Positions 18,222 to 27,224 of a stretch of 64,000 nucleotides of DNA are shown here, piece after piece. The stretch's first letter is position 1; every line of letters starts with the position of its first letter. Both the position numbers and the translations under genes were made by a program. A model generated the notes under the pieces. It did no database searches, was not told the DNA's origin, and saw only the letters and a program-made list of their open reading frames with translations. The DNA comes from Paraburkholderia dilworthii (GTDB lineage: Bacteria; Pseudomonadota; Gammaproteobacteria; Burkholderiales; Burkholderiaceae), in NCBI RefSeq assembly GCF_000472525.1, contig NZ_AWZT01000024.1:34623-98622 (forward strand), written 5' to 3'.

Positions 18222-18616
18222 TATTGTTGAATCGGCAGGGTTTTCCTGCATTGCAACCGTATTTTGAGACCTCCTCCAAGCGAAAGGCGCAACCAGGTTG
18301 CGACTGTTTTTCGTGCATCAGTTGCACCGGCGTGGAATGCAATCGCATCAAGTGTTGCAGGCAAGGCCCCGGAAGCCCGGCCCCACTTGCTGTTTCGCTT
18401 AAGTCATATCTAGTCCGAGCGCGCGCGACGTCAGCACCATTTTAGTGCGCCAACATTATTCGGAGACGGATGTGCGCGTAAAAAATGGGGACACGTCGCT
18501 TCCAACTTAATTAAAGGACCGATCAGATTTCATAAAATTGACGCTTGCAGGAGAGGAAAAGGCACCGCAGCGCGTGATGTGGCACTTTTTATTCGAGCCT
18601 TCTCCGGGATCGCGGA
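18222..18616. other. intergenic region without recognised gene
   Basis: A 395-bp stretch upstream of the LivK-like gene and downstream of ispH. It is more AT-rich than its flanks in places (around 18480-18545). No ORF with ribosome site, no clear inverted repeat and no RNA gene were recognised. Regulatory sites for the liv system may lie here. Confidence 0.4.
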
Positions 18617-18643
18617 CAAAAAAAACGCGCCCGCAGGCGCGCC
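18617..18643 (-). terminator. intrinsic terminator after ispH
   Basis: On the minus strand the stem CGCGCC / GGCGCG with a 4-nt loop is followed by eight T residues, about 25 bp past the ispH stop. It closes the fkpB-ispH unit. Confidence 0.82.
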
Positions 18644-18665
18644 GTTCTCGTCGATCAGGTGTCGC

Positions 18666-19625
18666 TCAAGCCGGCAGGCCCAAGCCCCGCGGCAGCGGAA
18701 ACGCGATGTTTTCTTCGATGCCCTCGAGCGCGCGCACATTGCGCACGCCCAGTTCGCGCAAGCGGGCGATCACAGCCTGCGCCAGCACCTCCGGAGCCGA
18801 CGCGCCGGCAGTCACGCCGATCCGGCGCTTGCCCTTGACCCATGACGGATCGATCTGGTCCGGCGAGTCCACCATATACGAAGGCACGCCAAGTTTTTCC
18901 GCCAACTCGCGCAACCGGTTGGAGTTCGAACTGTTCGGGCTGCCGACCACGATCACCACGTCGCACTGCGGCGCCATGAACTTCACGGCGTCCTGGCGGT
19001 TTTGCGTGGCGTAACAGATGTCCTGCTTCTTCGGCTCGCGGATAGACGGATATTTGGCCTTCAAAGCGCCGATGATTTCCGCCGCGTCGTCGACCGACAG
19101 CGTGGTCTGCGTGACGAACGCGATCCGCTCCGGGTCGGCCAGTTGCAGCGCCTGCACGTCTTCGATGTCTTCGACGAGGTGCATGCCCTCGCCCGCCTGG
19201 CCCATCGTACCTTCCACTTCCGGATGGCCCTTGTGACCGATCATCACGATGTCGAAGCCGTCCTGGCGCATCTTCGCGACCTCGATGTGCACCTTGGTCA
19301 CGAGCGGACACGTGGCGTCGTAGACGCGCAGCCCGCGCGACTCCGCCTCGCTGCGCACCGCTTTCGAGACACCGTGCGCGCTAAAGATGACCGTGTTGCC
19401 GGCGGGCACCTCTTCCAGCCGCTCGATGAAAATCGCGCCTTTCTTGCGCAGATCTTCAACGACGTAGACGTTATGGACGATTTCGTGGCGCACGTAGATC
19501 GGCGAACCGTGCAGCTTGATGGCACGTTCCACGATCTCGATAGCCCGATCGACGCCGGCACAGAACCCGCGCGGCTGCGCCAGCAGGATCTCGGTTTCGG
19601 CAAGGGTCGTATCCGCGATGCTCAT
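18666..19625 (-). CDS. ispH: 4-hydroxy-3-methylbut-2-enyl diphosphate reductase
   Basis: A 319-residue [4Fe-4S] enzyme catalysing the last step of the MEP isoprenoid pathway (HMBPP to IPP and DMAPP). The three cluster cysteines are visible: C22 in GFCAGVDRAI, C106 in DATCPLVTKVH and C204 in DICYATQNRQ. Conserved HEIVHN (His near 47), EEVPAG, HKGHPEVEGTMGQ and VVGSPNSSNSNRL are also present. In E. coli IspH the last motif reads GSKNSSNS. The gene is 2 bp from fkpB, the same order as the E. coli fkpB-ispH pair. A terminator follows. Confidence 0.97.
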   Translation of the reverse strand: MSIADTTLAETEILLAQPRGFCAGVDRAIEIVERAIKLHGSPIYVRHEIVHNVYVVEDLRKKGAIFIERLEEVPAGNTVIFSAHGVSKAVRSEAESRGLRVYDATCPLVTKVHIEVAKMRQDGFDIVMIGHKGHPEVEGTMGQAGEGMHLVEDIEDVQALQLADPERIAFVTQTTLSVDDAAEIIGALKAKYPSIREPKKQDICYATQNRQDAVKFMAPQCDVVIVVGSPNSSNSNRLRELAEKLGVPSYMVDSPDQIDPSWVKGKRRIGVTAGASAPEVLAQAVIARLRELGVRNVRALEGIEENIAFPLPRGLGLPA

Positions 19626-19627
19626 GT

Positions 19628-20083
19628 TTACAGAATCCCGATGATTTTCACTTCGAACGCCAGCGCCTGGCCGGCAAGCGGGTGGTTGAAATCGAACAGG
19701 GCCGACGTTTCGTTGACTTCTTTCAGAACGCCGGCGTAGCGGCCGCCACCCGGCGCGTTGAATTCGACCAGGTCGCCTGGCGAAAAATCCTCGCCGATCA
19801 TGCTGTTTTCCCGCAGCGTGGCCAGAGACACGCGCTGGATCAACTCCGGATTGCGCGGCCCGAACGCGACGCCGGGGGCTAGCTGAAAGGTCGAGTGGTG
19901 GCCGACCTTCAAACCCATCAGAATGTCTTCCAGCGGCGGCGCGAGCTGGCCCGCGCCGAGCAGCAGCGTGGCGGGCTTGTCGTTAAACGTATTGATGACT
20001 TCGGCGCCATCGGCAAGGGAAAGCCGGTAGTGAAGCGTCACGTGTGAACCGGACTTCACTTCGGAAATGTCGATGATGCTCAT
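19628..20083 (-). CDS. fkpB: FKBP-type peptidyl-prolyl cis-trans isomerase (SlpA/FkpB)
   Basis: A 151-residue PPIase of the SlyD-like FKBP group with an inserted IF domain. LHYRLSLADGAEVINTF opens the FKBP fold, LEDILMGLKVGHHSTFQLAPGVAFGPRNPELI spans the flap and insert, and DFNHPLAGQALAFEVKIIGI is the conserved C-terminal motif (NHPLAG). It lacks the His-rich metal tail of SlyD, favouring FkpB. Start ATG 20081-20083 begins right at the fold. The longer frame overlaps the radC upstream region and is rejected. It is co-transcribed with ispH (2-bp gap). Confidence 0.92.
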   Translation of the reverse strand: MSIIDISEVKSGSHVTLHYRLSLADGAEVINTFNDKPATLLLGAGQLAPPLEDILMGLKVGHHSTFQLAPGVAFGPRNPELIQRVSLATLRENSMIGEDFSPGDLVEFNAPGGGRYAGVLKEVNETSALFDFNHPLAGQALAFEVKIIGIL

Positions 20084-20259
20084 GCAATGCTCGCTCAGTC
20101 GAAGCGCGCTCTCACGCGTGCGCCGCAGCGCAGCCGACGCGTGTGGCAAACCGTCGGCGTGCCGTGCGCAAAGCGTCTATTGTAAGCCACATGGCGGGCC
20201 TCGGCTTGCGTCCATCGCGCGCACGGGCCCGGAACCCCAAGCGGAGGAATTGTCTGTAT

Positions 20260-21024
20260 ATGTCTGATTATGCGTCCACAATCGACCAACCAACGTTGGA
20301 TATCGCTCGTTCGCCGCCGCCTGCCCCTCCTTCCGCGACGGCCCGATTGCGCCGAAGGCGTAAATGGCCCAAATCCGATATGCCGCGCGAGCGGCTGATC
20401 GACCTGGGCCCCGGCGTGCTGTCGGACACCGAGATGATCGTGCTCGTGCTGGGCTCCGGCCTGCCAGGTCATGATGTGTTCAGTGTGGCGCGCGAGCTGC
20501 TCGACCGCTTCGGCTCGCTGCGGGCAATGCTCGACGCCACCTACACGGATTTCGACGGACTGCGGGGCATGGGGCCCGCAAAGAAAGCGCAACTGCTCGC
20601 GATCATGGAAATGGCACGCCGCGCGCTTGTCGACAAAATGCGCCGCCGCTCGCTGATGAATTCACCGGAAGCCGTCGAAAACTACCTGCGCCTCCTGATC
20701 GGCGGACGTCCGCAGGAGGTGTTCGTGTCGCTGTTTCTGGACGCGCGGCACCGGCTGATCCGCAGCGAGGAAAGCGCGCGGGGCACGCTCACGCGCATGG
20801 CGGTGTATCCGCGCGAAATCGTGCGGCGCGCGCTGACGCTCAATGCGGCAAGCCTGATCGTCGCCCATAACCATCCGTCGGGCGCCGTGCGGCCGAGCGC
20901 GAGCGACTGCAGCCTGACGCGCACACTGCGCGAAGCACTGGCGTTAATCGACGTTCAACTCGTCGATCATCTGGTAATCGGCTCGGACAGCGTATACTCG
21001 TTCGCCCGCGACGGCTGGCCATGA
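20260..21024 (+). CDS. radC: RadC family JAB1/MPN-domain protein
   Basis: A 254-residue protein. The N-terminal helix-hairpin-helix part (LRGMGPAKKAQLLAIMEMARR, about residues 105-125) precedes the JAB/MPN metalloprotease-like domain with the JAMM motif HNHPSGAVRPSASD and an upstream Glu. The biochemical role of RadC is unsettled and early claims of DNA repair function were withdrawn, so none is given here. The N-terminus before PRERLIDLG is unusually long and Pro/Arg-rich. Start ATG 20260 has GGAGG 12 bases upstream, rather far. It is divergent from fkpB. Confidence 0.9.
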   Translation: MSDYASTIDQPTLDIARSPPPAPPSATARLRRRRKWPKSDMPRERLIDLGPGVLSDTEMIVLVLGSGLPGHDVFSVARELLDRFGSLRAMLDATYTDFDGLRGMGPAKKAQLLAIMEMARRALVDKMRRRSLMNSPEAVENYLRLLIGGRPQEVFVSLFLDARHRLIRSEESARGTLTRMAVYPREIVRRALTLNAASLIVAHNHPSGAVRPSASDCSLTRTLREALALIDVQLVDHLVIGSDSVYSFARDGWP

Positions 21025-21136
21025 CGCCGATCGGCCGCGCCAATGCGCCTGCGCAGCGGGCCTTGGCACGGCACGAAAAAAGCATGAACGACGAAGGAAA
21101 ACGCGCTGCGCCGTGTCGTGCCACCGCAAATAAGGT

Positions 21137-21166
21137 TTGATTTTGCGGCTTTTTTTCTGCTAGAAT
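21137..21166 (+). promoter_or_regulatory. candidate promoter of rpmB-rpmG
   Basis: TTGATT (21137-21142) and TAGAAT (21161-21166) are separated by 18 bp. The expected start near 21174 leaves a 130-nt 5' leader before rpmB. An AT-rich T tract lies in the spacer. Confidence 0.6.
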
Positions 21167-21306
21167 TCCGGTTTGCCTATTTCCAACCCCCTGTTCCGAA
21201 GCCACCAAGGCGTTCCGGAAAGGATACGTGCCTGATTTCAGCGCGACTCTTTTCGGGAAACTTTCACGGCGTTCGAACTCAGAATTAGCGTATTAGGAGT
21301 GCTCTC

Positions 21307-21540
21307 ATGGCACGCGTATGCCAAGTAACTGGGAAAGCGCCGATGAGCGGCAACAACGTTTCCCACGCGAATAACAAAACCAAGCGCCGGTTCCTGCCGA
21401 ACCTGCAAAACCGCCGTATTTGGGTGGAAAGCGAAAACCGTTGGGTGCGTCTGCGTATTTCGAACGCCGGCCTGCGCCTGATCGACAAGAACGGTATCGA
21501 CGCTGTGCTCGCAAACTTGCGCGCACGCGGTGAAGCCTAA
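21307..21540 (+). CDS. rpmB: 50S ribosomal protein L28
   Basis: A 77-residue basic protein matching bacterial L28 in length. MARVCQVTGKAPMSGNNVSHANNKTKRRF-type N-terminus and the RRIWVESENRWVRLRIS segment are characteristic, with the C-terminus ending GIDAVLANLRARGEA. TAGGAG precedes the ATG. It is followed after 10 bp by rpmG in the conserved rpmB-rpmG order. The two are bounded by a promoter upstream and a strong terminator downstream. Confidence 0.97.
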   Translation: MARVCQVTGKAPMSGNNVSHANNKTKRRFLPNLQNRRIWVESENRWVRLRISNAGLRLIDKNGIDAVLANLRARGEA

Positions 21541-21550
21541 GGAGTAAATC

Positions 21551-21718
21551 ATGGCGAAAGGCGCACGCGACAAGATCAAGCTGGAATCGACCGCAGGCAC
21601 GGGTCACTTCTACACGACGACGAAGAACAAACGCAACATGCCGGAAAAGATGCTGATCAAGAAGTTTGATCCGGTCGTCCGTAAGCACGTTGACTACAAG
21701 GAAACCAAGATCAAATAA
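21551..21718 (+). CDS. rpmG: 50S ribosomal protein L33
   Basis: A 55-residue protein starting MAKGARDKIKLESTAGTG and ending VDYKETKIK, the expected length and sequence pattern of L33. It has the Lys/Arg-rich middle TTTKNKRNMPEKM and lacks the zinc-binding Cys pairs found in the other L33 type. GGAGT lies just before the ATG. It is too short to appear in a 60-residue ORF list but is clearly a gene. It is the second gene of the rpmB-rpmG operon. Confidence 0.97.
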   Translation: MAKGARDKIKLESTAGTGHFYTTTKNKRNMPEKMLIKKFDPVVRKHVDYKETKIK

Positions 21719-21755
21719 GTCTTGGCTCCTGCCGCCTGACGACGGCAAGACATAC

Positions 21756-21787
21756 AAAAAGCCTCGCATTCGTGCGAGGCTTTTTTT
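21756..21787 (+). terminator. intrinsic terminator after rpmG
   Basis: A 13-bp stem, AAAAAGCCTCGCA / TGCGAGGCTTTTT, with a TTCG tetraloop is followed by further T residues. Confidence 0.92.
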
Positions 21788-21955
21788 GTTTCTGGCTTAT
21801 CAAAACAGCCCACTCCTGATCGCCATTTTGCGCGATAGCAGTCCTATATCGTTCAGCCAACTTTCCGTCGACCGTCGCGGCGCGTATCCTTTCTCGTTTT
21901 GGCAGCGCGTGAATGGCACGCTGTCACAGCAAAACGAAAGACGGAGATGCAAGCG

Positions 21956-23554
21956 ATGGAATTCGATGTGGCAATTGTCGGTAGCGGCCTGGCGGGACTG
22001 AGCGTCGCGCTCAATCTCGCGCAGACGCGGCGGGTTGCGGTGATCGCCAAGCGGTCGATGACCGAAGGTGCAAGCGATTGGGCGCAAGGCGGCATCGCTG
22101 CGGTGCTCGATTCCGCGGACAGCATCGAAAATCATGTGCGGGACACGCTGATTGCGGGCGGCGGCCTCTGCGACGAAGCCGCGACGCGCTTCATCGTCGA
22201 GCACGGGCGCGCGGCGATCGAATGGCTGATCGAACAGGGCGTGCCATTCACTAAGGACGACGCAGCGGAACTCGGCTTCCATCTGACTCGAGAAGGCGGC
22301 CATAGTCATCGGCGGATAATTCATGCGGCGGATGCGACGGGCCACGCGGTGGTCGCAACGCTGAGCGAGCGTGTGCGCCAGCATCCGAACATCACGTTGC
22401 TCGAAGATCACTGCGCAATCGACCTGATCACGTCCGACCGGCTGGGACTGCCCGGCCGCCGTTGTCATGGCCTGTATGCGCTCGATGTGCAAAGCGGACG
22501 CACCGTCACAATCGAAGCGCCGCACACAGTGCTCGCCACCGGCGGCGCCGGCAAGGTCTATCTGTACACCACCAATCCCGATACCGCGACGGGCGACGGC
22601 ATCGCAATAGCTTGGCGCGCAGGCTGCCGCGTGTCGAACATGGAGTTCATCCAGTTCCACCCCACCTGCCTGTTCCACCCGTACGCCAAGTCGTTTCTGA
22701 TCTCGGAGGCCGTGCGCGGCGAAGGTGGCGTTCTGAAACTGCCGGACGGCACGCGTTTCATGCCGAATCACGATGAACGCGCCGAACTGGCGCCGCGCGA
22801 CATCGTCGCGCGGGCGATCGACTTCGAGATCAAGAAGCGCGGCATCGATTGCGTATATCTGGACATCAGCCATCAACCGGCCGATTTCCTCCGCGAGCAT
22901 TTTCCGACGATCATGGCCCGTTGCCTCGAATTCGGCATCGACATCACGAAGGAAGCCATTCCCGTGGTGCCGGCGGCGCACTATACGTGCGGCGGCGTGG
23001 TGACCGACCTGGCGGGCCGGACCGACCTCGCGGGGCTTTATGCAGTCGGCGAAACGTCTTGCACCGGATTGCATGGCGCAAACCGTCTCGCCAGCAATTC
23101 GCTGCTGGAATGTCTAGTGATTGGCCGTTCGGCAGCATGCGCGATCGAGGAAGAAGGCTTTAGTGCAGCGGTCCACGCACCCCTGCCCGATTGGGACGAA
23201 AGCCGCGTTTCGGACCCCGACGAAGAAGTGGTCGTCGCGCACAACTGGGACGAGCTTCGCCGGCTCATGTGGAACTACGTCGGCATTGTGCGCACGGACA
23301 AGCGGCTCGCGCGCGCCAAACACCGGCTCGCGCTACTGCGTGACGAGATTCACGAGTACTACGCGAACTTCAAGGTAAGCCGCGACTTGCTCGAGTTGCG
23401 TAATCTGGTTGACGTGGCGTCGTTGATCGTCGAGGGCGCGCGCTCCAGGCGCGAAAGCCGCGGCCTGCACTTCAGCCGCGACTGGCCGGCAACGCTGCCT
23501 AAAGCGCTGCCAACCGTGCTTTCGCCCGAGCATGTGCGCAACCGCAACGTGTGA
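21956..23554 (+). CDS. nadB: L-aspartate oxidase
   Basis: A 532-residue FAD enzyme making iminoaspartate, the first step of de novo NAD synthesis. The FAD-binding GSGLAGLSVALNLA is at residues 8-21, GASDWAQGGIAAVLD follows, then TGGAGKVYLYTTNPDTATGDG, the substrate-loop region MEFIQFHPT, and HYTCGGVVTDLAGRT, ending with GLHGANRLASNSLLE and a C-terminal helical domain. Length agrees with E. coli NadB (540). Start ATG 21956 lies 9 bases after GGAG. It is convergent with nadA-nadC, so the three genes of the pathway to nicotinate mononucleotide cluster here. Confidence 0.95.
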   Translation: MEFDVAIVGSGLAGLSVALNLAQTRRVAVIAKRSMTEGASDWAQGGIAAVLDSADSIENHVRDTLIAGGGLCDEAATRFIVEHGRAAIEWLIEQGVPFTKDDAAELGFHLTREGGHSHRRIIHAADATGHAVVATLSERVRQHPNITLLEDHCAIDLITSDRLGLPGRRCHGLYALDVQSGRTVTIEAPHTVLATGGAGKVYLYTTNPDTATGDGIAIAWRAGCRVSNMEFIQFHPTCLFHPYAKSFLISEAVRGEGGVLKLPDGTRFMPNHDERAELAPRDIVARAIDFEIKKRGIDCVYLDISHQPADFLREHFPTIMARCLEFGIDITKEAIPVVPAAHYTCGGVVTDLAGRTDLAGLYAVGETSCTGLHGANRLASNSLLECLVIGRSAACAIEEEGFSAAVHAPLPDWDESRVSDPDEEVVVAHNWDELRRLMWNYVGIVRTDKRLARAKHRLALLRDEIHEYYANFKVSRDLLELRNLVDVASLIVEGARSRRESRGLHFSRDWPATLPKALPTVLSPEHVRNRNV

Positions 23555-23564
23555 TGTGAATCGG

Positions 23565-23600
23565 AACGCCATCGCCGGCTGGCAAGCCTGCGATGGCGTT
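23565..23600. terminator. hairpin between convergent nadB and nadC
   Basis: An 11-bp inverted repeat, AACGCCATCGC / GCGATGGCGTT, with a 14-nt loop lies between the two stop codons. T tracts on either side are short, so efficiency is uncertain. Placement suggests shared termination. Confidence 0.5.
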
Positions 23601-23629
23601 TCATAAAAGGCAATCGCTCGAAACTTGCG

Positions 23630-24559
23630 TCAGACGATTCGCAACGAGTAGTCAGTCGCCCGCACGTCTTTCGTCAGGGCGCCGATCGATACCCGGTCGA
23701 CGCCTGTTTCCGCGATAGTCCGCACCGTTTCGAAGTTCACTCCGCCCGACACTTCGAGCACGGCGCGCCCGGCTGTGATGCGCACTGCCTCACGCATTGC
23801 ATCGAACGAAAAATTGTCCAGCAGGATGGATCGCGCACGATGCGCCAATGCGGTTTCCAACTGCTTGAGCGTTTCGACCTCGATCTGGATAGAGACACCT
23901 GCGTTGAGCGCAAGCGCCGCACCCATCGCCGCGCCGACCCCACCAGCGGCAGCAATGTGGTTTTCCTTGATCAGAATGCCGTCGTACAAAGCGAGGCGTT
24001 GATTCGCTCCGCCGCCCACGCGCACCGCGTATTTCTGCGCGAGCCGCAAGCCAGGCAGGGTCTTGCGCGTATCCAGGACGCGCGTGCGCGTATGGGCGAT
24101 CGCGTCGACATACCGGCGCGTTGCGCTCGCCACGCCTGATAGAAGCTGTAGAAAGTTGAGCGCGTTGCGTTCGGCGGTGAGCAGCGCACGGACCGGTCCG
24201 CGCAGTTCGCACACCGGCGTGTCCGCAGCCATGCGATCGCCCTCACCGTAGAGCCACTGCGCCTCGATCCGCGAGTCCACTTGCTGCATTACTGCGTTGA
24301 ACCACGGCACGCCGCACAACACCGCGTCCTCCCGGACGATGACGCGTGCGTTGCGCACTTCATCGGCAGGGACGAGACGGCCGGTTTGGTCGCCCGCGCC
24401 GATGTCTTCCGCAAGCGCGTCGGCTACGTTGCGTGCGAGCGCTGCGTCGAAGGCCGCGCCGTACTGCGTATGGATCTCCGCGAAAAGCGGCGACGCCGCT
24501 CCCGCCTGGCTGTATGAAACCAAGCGGGGCTCTGCCGAACTCTGCACCGCGGCGTTCAT
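23630..24559 (-). CDS. nadC: quinolinate phosphoribosyltransferase (carboxylating)
   Basis: A 309-residue enzyme converting quinolinate and PRPP to nicotinate mononucleotide. Conserved active-site strings are LLTAERNALNFLQLLSGVAS, VLDTRKTLPGLRLAQKYAV-type, VGGGANQRLALYDGILIKENH and the C-terminal VEVSGGVNFETV-like block (LEVSGGVN). In E. coli NadC the corresponding string is GGGANHRLGL, so the His is replaced by Gln here. The first 30 residues are extra and Ala/Ser-rich. Its ATG overlaps the nadA stop as TGATG, so translation is coupled. Convergent with nadB. Confidence 0.93.
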   Translation of the reverse strand: MNAAVQSSAEPRLVSYSQAGAASPLFAEIHTQYGAAFDAALARNVADALAEDIGAGDQTGRLVPADEVRNARVIVREDAVLCGVPWFNAVMQQVDSRIEAQWLYGEGDRMAADTPVCELRGPVRALLTAERNALNFLQLLSGVASATRRYVDAIAHTRTRVLDTRKTLPGLRLAQKYAVRVGGGANQRLALYDGILIKENHIAAAGGVGAAMGAALALNAGVSIQIEVETLKQLETALAHRARSILLDNFSFDAMREAVRITAGRAVLEVSGGVNFETVRTIAETGVDRVSIGALTKDVRATDYSLRIV

Positions 24560-25698
24560 CAGGCGGCTCCCACGTTGGCATACAACTGCGCGTCGCGCGT
24601 CAGATCGCCGCTTGCCTGCACGCGCTTCTTGTGACGCGCCGCAAAGTCGAGCATGCGATCGATCGGTACTCGTGCCCGCTCACCAATAGCACGTTCGACG
24701 AAAATCTCGTTGTGGCCGCGCTCCAGGACATCGGCGAGATTCGCGAGGCCGTTCATGGCCATCCACGGGCAGTGCGCGCAGCTCTTGCATGTCGCGCTGT
24801 TGCCGGCTGTAGGCGCGGCAATCAACGTCTTGCCGGGCGCGGCGAGTTGCATCTTGTGCAGGATGCCGAGGTCCGTCGCCACGATGAAGTGCGTCGCGTC
24901 CAATTTCTGCGCAGCATCGATCAACTGAGTGGTGGAACCCACGACATCCGCTTGCGCAACCACGTTGGCCGGAGATTCCGGATGCACCAGCACCTTCGCG
25001 CCCGGATACTCGGCGCGCAGCAAATCGAGCTCAATTCCTTTGAATTCGTCGTGCACGAGACACGAGCCCTGCCACATCAGCATGTCAGCGCCGGTCTTGG
25101 TCTGGATGTAACCGCCGAGGTGCCGATCCGGTGCCCAAATGAGCTTTTCGCCGTGCGCGTGCAGGTCGGCTACGATCTCAAGTCCAATCGACGAGGTCAC
25201 CATCCAGTCCGCGCGGGCCTTCACCGCCGCGCTTGTATTCGCATAGACGACCACCGTGCGATCCGGGTGAGCGTCGCAGAAAGCCGAGAATTCATCGACG
25301 GGGCAGCCGAGATCCAGCGAACATGTCGCGTCGAGATCCGGCATCAGAATGCGCTTGTCCGAGCTCAAAATTTTAGCCGTCTCGCCCATGAAACGCACGC
25401 CGGCCACCACCAGGGTTTGGGCTTCGTGGTCGCGTCCAAAGCGGGCCATTTCGAGCGAATCGGCCACGCAGCCACCGGTTTCGTCGGCAAGCTCCTGCAG
25501 TTCGGCATCGACATAGTAGTGGGCGACGAGCACGGCCTTCTCGCGCTTGAGCAATGCGCGAATGCGCTCTTTCAGCGCCACTTTTTCCTGCGCCGACGGC
25601 ATGTCGGGCACCTTCGCCCACGCCTGTCCGATCCCGCACGATGTGCCTTGCGCCTGCGGCCGGTCGTATTCGACGGTCCTGATCGCCTGCTGATCCAT
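24559..25698 (-). CDS. nadA: quinolinate synthase
   Basis: A 379-residue [4Fe-4S] enzyme condensing iminoaspartate with dihydroxyacetone phosphate. The likely cluster cysteines are C126 (DATCSLDLGC), C213 (QGSCLVHD) and C310 of the CKSCAHC motif. AHYYVDAELQELAD, VVAGVRFMGETAKIL and VYANTSAAVKARADW are typical. Start ATG 25696-25698 has AGAGGAG directly upstream. The longer frame extends toward the upstream terminator hairpin and is rejected. Translationally coupled to nadC. Confidence 0.95.
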   Translation of the reverse strand: MDQQAIRTVEYDRPQAQGTSCGIGQAWAKVPDMPSAQEKVALKERIRALLKREKAVLVAHYYVDAELQELADETGGCVADSLEMARFGRDHEAQTLVVAGVRFMGETAKILSSDKRILMPDLDATCSLDLGCPVDEFSAFCDAHPDRTVVVYANTSAAVKARADWMVTSSIGLEIVADLHAHGEKLIWAPDRHLGGYIQTKTGADMLMWQGSCLVHDEFKGIELDLLRAEYPGAKVLVHPESPANVVAQADVVGSTTQLIDAAQKLDATHFIVATDLGILHKMQLAAPGKTLIAAPTAGNSATCKSCAHCPWMAMNGLANLADVLERGHNEIFVERAIGERARVPIDRMLDFAARHKKRVQASGDLTRDAQLYANVGAA

Positions 25699-25763
25699 GA
25701 TCTCCTCTGCCCTCGCTCTGCCGCCGTAGACTGCGAAACGCCTCATGCCAATTCCACGGCCCA

Positions 25764-25793
25764 AAAAGCAAAACCCCGCCAACGCGGGGTTTT
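25764..25793 (-). terminator. intrinsic terminator after the desaturase gene
   Basis: A 10-bp stem, AAAACCCCGC / GCGGGGTTTT, with a 4-nt loop. On the minus strand it is followed by GCTTTTTGG. It separates the desaturase gene from nadA. Confidence 0.85.
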
Positions 25794-25825
25794 GTGACGT
25801 AACGAAATTTTAATGGATTTCGTGG

Positions 25826-27022
25826 TCAAGCATAGCGGCGCAGTCGCATCGCGAATTCCTGCAGCGTTTTAATGCCGCTAGCTTCAGCGCGATGACACCA
25901 GTCCTGCAACTGAACGAGCAACTGATCACGGGACGCGTTCGAACGCTCCCACATTGCCGCAAGTTCGTTGCGCATGTCGATGTAGGTCTTCAGCTTCTGG
26001 CTGTTCGCAAAGATTTGCGGCAACAGACGCTTCTGCGGCTCGTCCAACCCGGCTTCTTCCTTATGGAACCAGCCGCGCGCGCTGCGCATGACCTGATATT
26101 TCTCACGCGCACCGACTTCCTTCAGATGCGCGAGTTCTTGGCGATACGCACGCTTGAGCGCCTTGCCGTAGCGCGCCATCACTTCGTAGCGGTTGGCCAG
26201 CACGGCCTGCAACGTGTCCTCGTCGGGCACCAGTTTGCCCGTAGTCAGACGCGGAGTAGGCGCGATCTTCTTAACTTTCGCGAGGCGAAACGCCGACATG
26301 ATGCGGATGTACATCCAACCGATGTCGAACTCGTACCACTTGTTCGACAGCTTCGCCGACGTCGCATACGTGTGGTGATTGTTGTGCAACTCTTCTCCGC
26401 CGATGATGATGCCCCACGGGAAAATGTTCGTGCTGGCGTCCGACGAGTTGAAGTTGCGATAGCCCCAGAAGTGCGCGAGACCGTTGACCACGCCGGCCGC
26501 CCAGAACGGAATCCACACCATCTGCACAGCCCAGATAGTCAGGCCGACCACGCCGAACAGCGCGACGTTCAGCACCATCATCAGGCTCACGCCCAGAATC
26601 GGGTACTTTGTGTAGACGTTGCGTTCCATCCAGTCATTCGGCGTGCCGTGACTGAACTTGCGCATCGTTTCTTCGTTTTTGGCTTCGGTGCGATACAGTT
26701 CCGCGCCTTCGAGCAGCACCTTCCAGATGCCGCGCGTTTGCGGGCTGTGCGGATCTTCTTCCGTCTCACACTTGGCGTGGTGCTTACGGTGGATGGCCGC
26801 CCATTGCCCAGTCAGCATGCCGGTGGTCATCCACAGCCAGAACCGGAAAAAATGACTGACGACAGGGTGCAACTCCAGCGCGCGGTGCGCCTGGCAGCGG
26901 TGCAGATAAACCGTCACGCCGATGATCGTGACGTGCGTCACGGCCAACGTGAACAGAACAAGTTGCCACCACGAGAAGCGCATCAGACCGTGGGCAAGGA
27001 AATCGAGCAAAGAATTCAACAA
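25826..27022 (-). CDS. membrane fatty-acid (acyl-CoA/acyl-lipid) desaturase
   Basis: A 398-residue di-iron desaturase of the delta-9 type. All three histidine boxes are present: H41-RCQA-H46, H78-RK-HH (81-82), and H213-NN-HH (216-217). Hydrophobic segments flank the boxes, and a long soluble C-terminal part (about 260-398) rich in Lys/Glu helices follows. The frame opens with TTG at 27022, with a modest AGGT upstream. An ATG 13 codons later (26983) is an alternative. It would introduce double bonds in membrane fatty acids, a common cold-adaptation function. The chain position is not visible from sequence. A terminator follows it. Confidence 0.88.
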   Translation of the reverse strand: MLNSLLDFLAHGLMRFSWWQLVLFTLAVTHVTIIGVTVYLHRCQAHRALELHPVVSHFFRFWLWMTTGMLTGQWAAIHRKHHAKCETEEDPHSPQTRGIWKVLLEGAELYRTEAKNEETMRKFSHGTPNDWMERNVYTKYPILGVSLMMVLNVALFGVVGLTIWAVQMVWIPFWAAGVVNGLAHFWGYRNFNSSDASTNIFPWGIIIGGEELHNNHHTYATSAKLSNKWYEFDIGWMYIRIMSAFRLAKVKKIAPTPRLTTGKLVPDEDTLQAVLANRYEVMARYGKALKRAYRQELAHLKEVGAREKYQVMRSARGWFHKEEAGLDEPQKRLLPQIFANSQKLKTYIDMRNELAAMWERSNASRDQLLVQLQDWCHRAEASGIKTLQEFAMRLRRYA

Positions 27023-27224
27023 GGCAATTTACCTGTGGAACGAGAGACACGAGACACCCGCGAACCGCGTGTGTCAAGAAAGTGAAAGCATACAGCGGGA
27101 TTGGACGATATTCTACTGGAAGCGTTCCAAGTGTTTGTAACAAATAGGGATTTTTTGTGCGGTATCAACGCGCAGAGCCCCGCACCAAGCCATTTTAGAC
27201 TCGCCGCAGGCTTGCGAGTGCCCG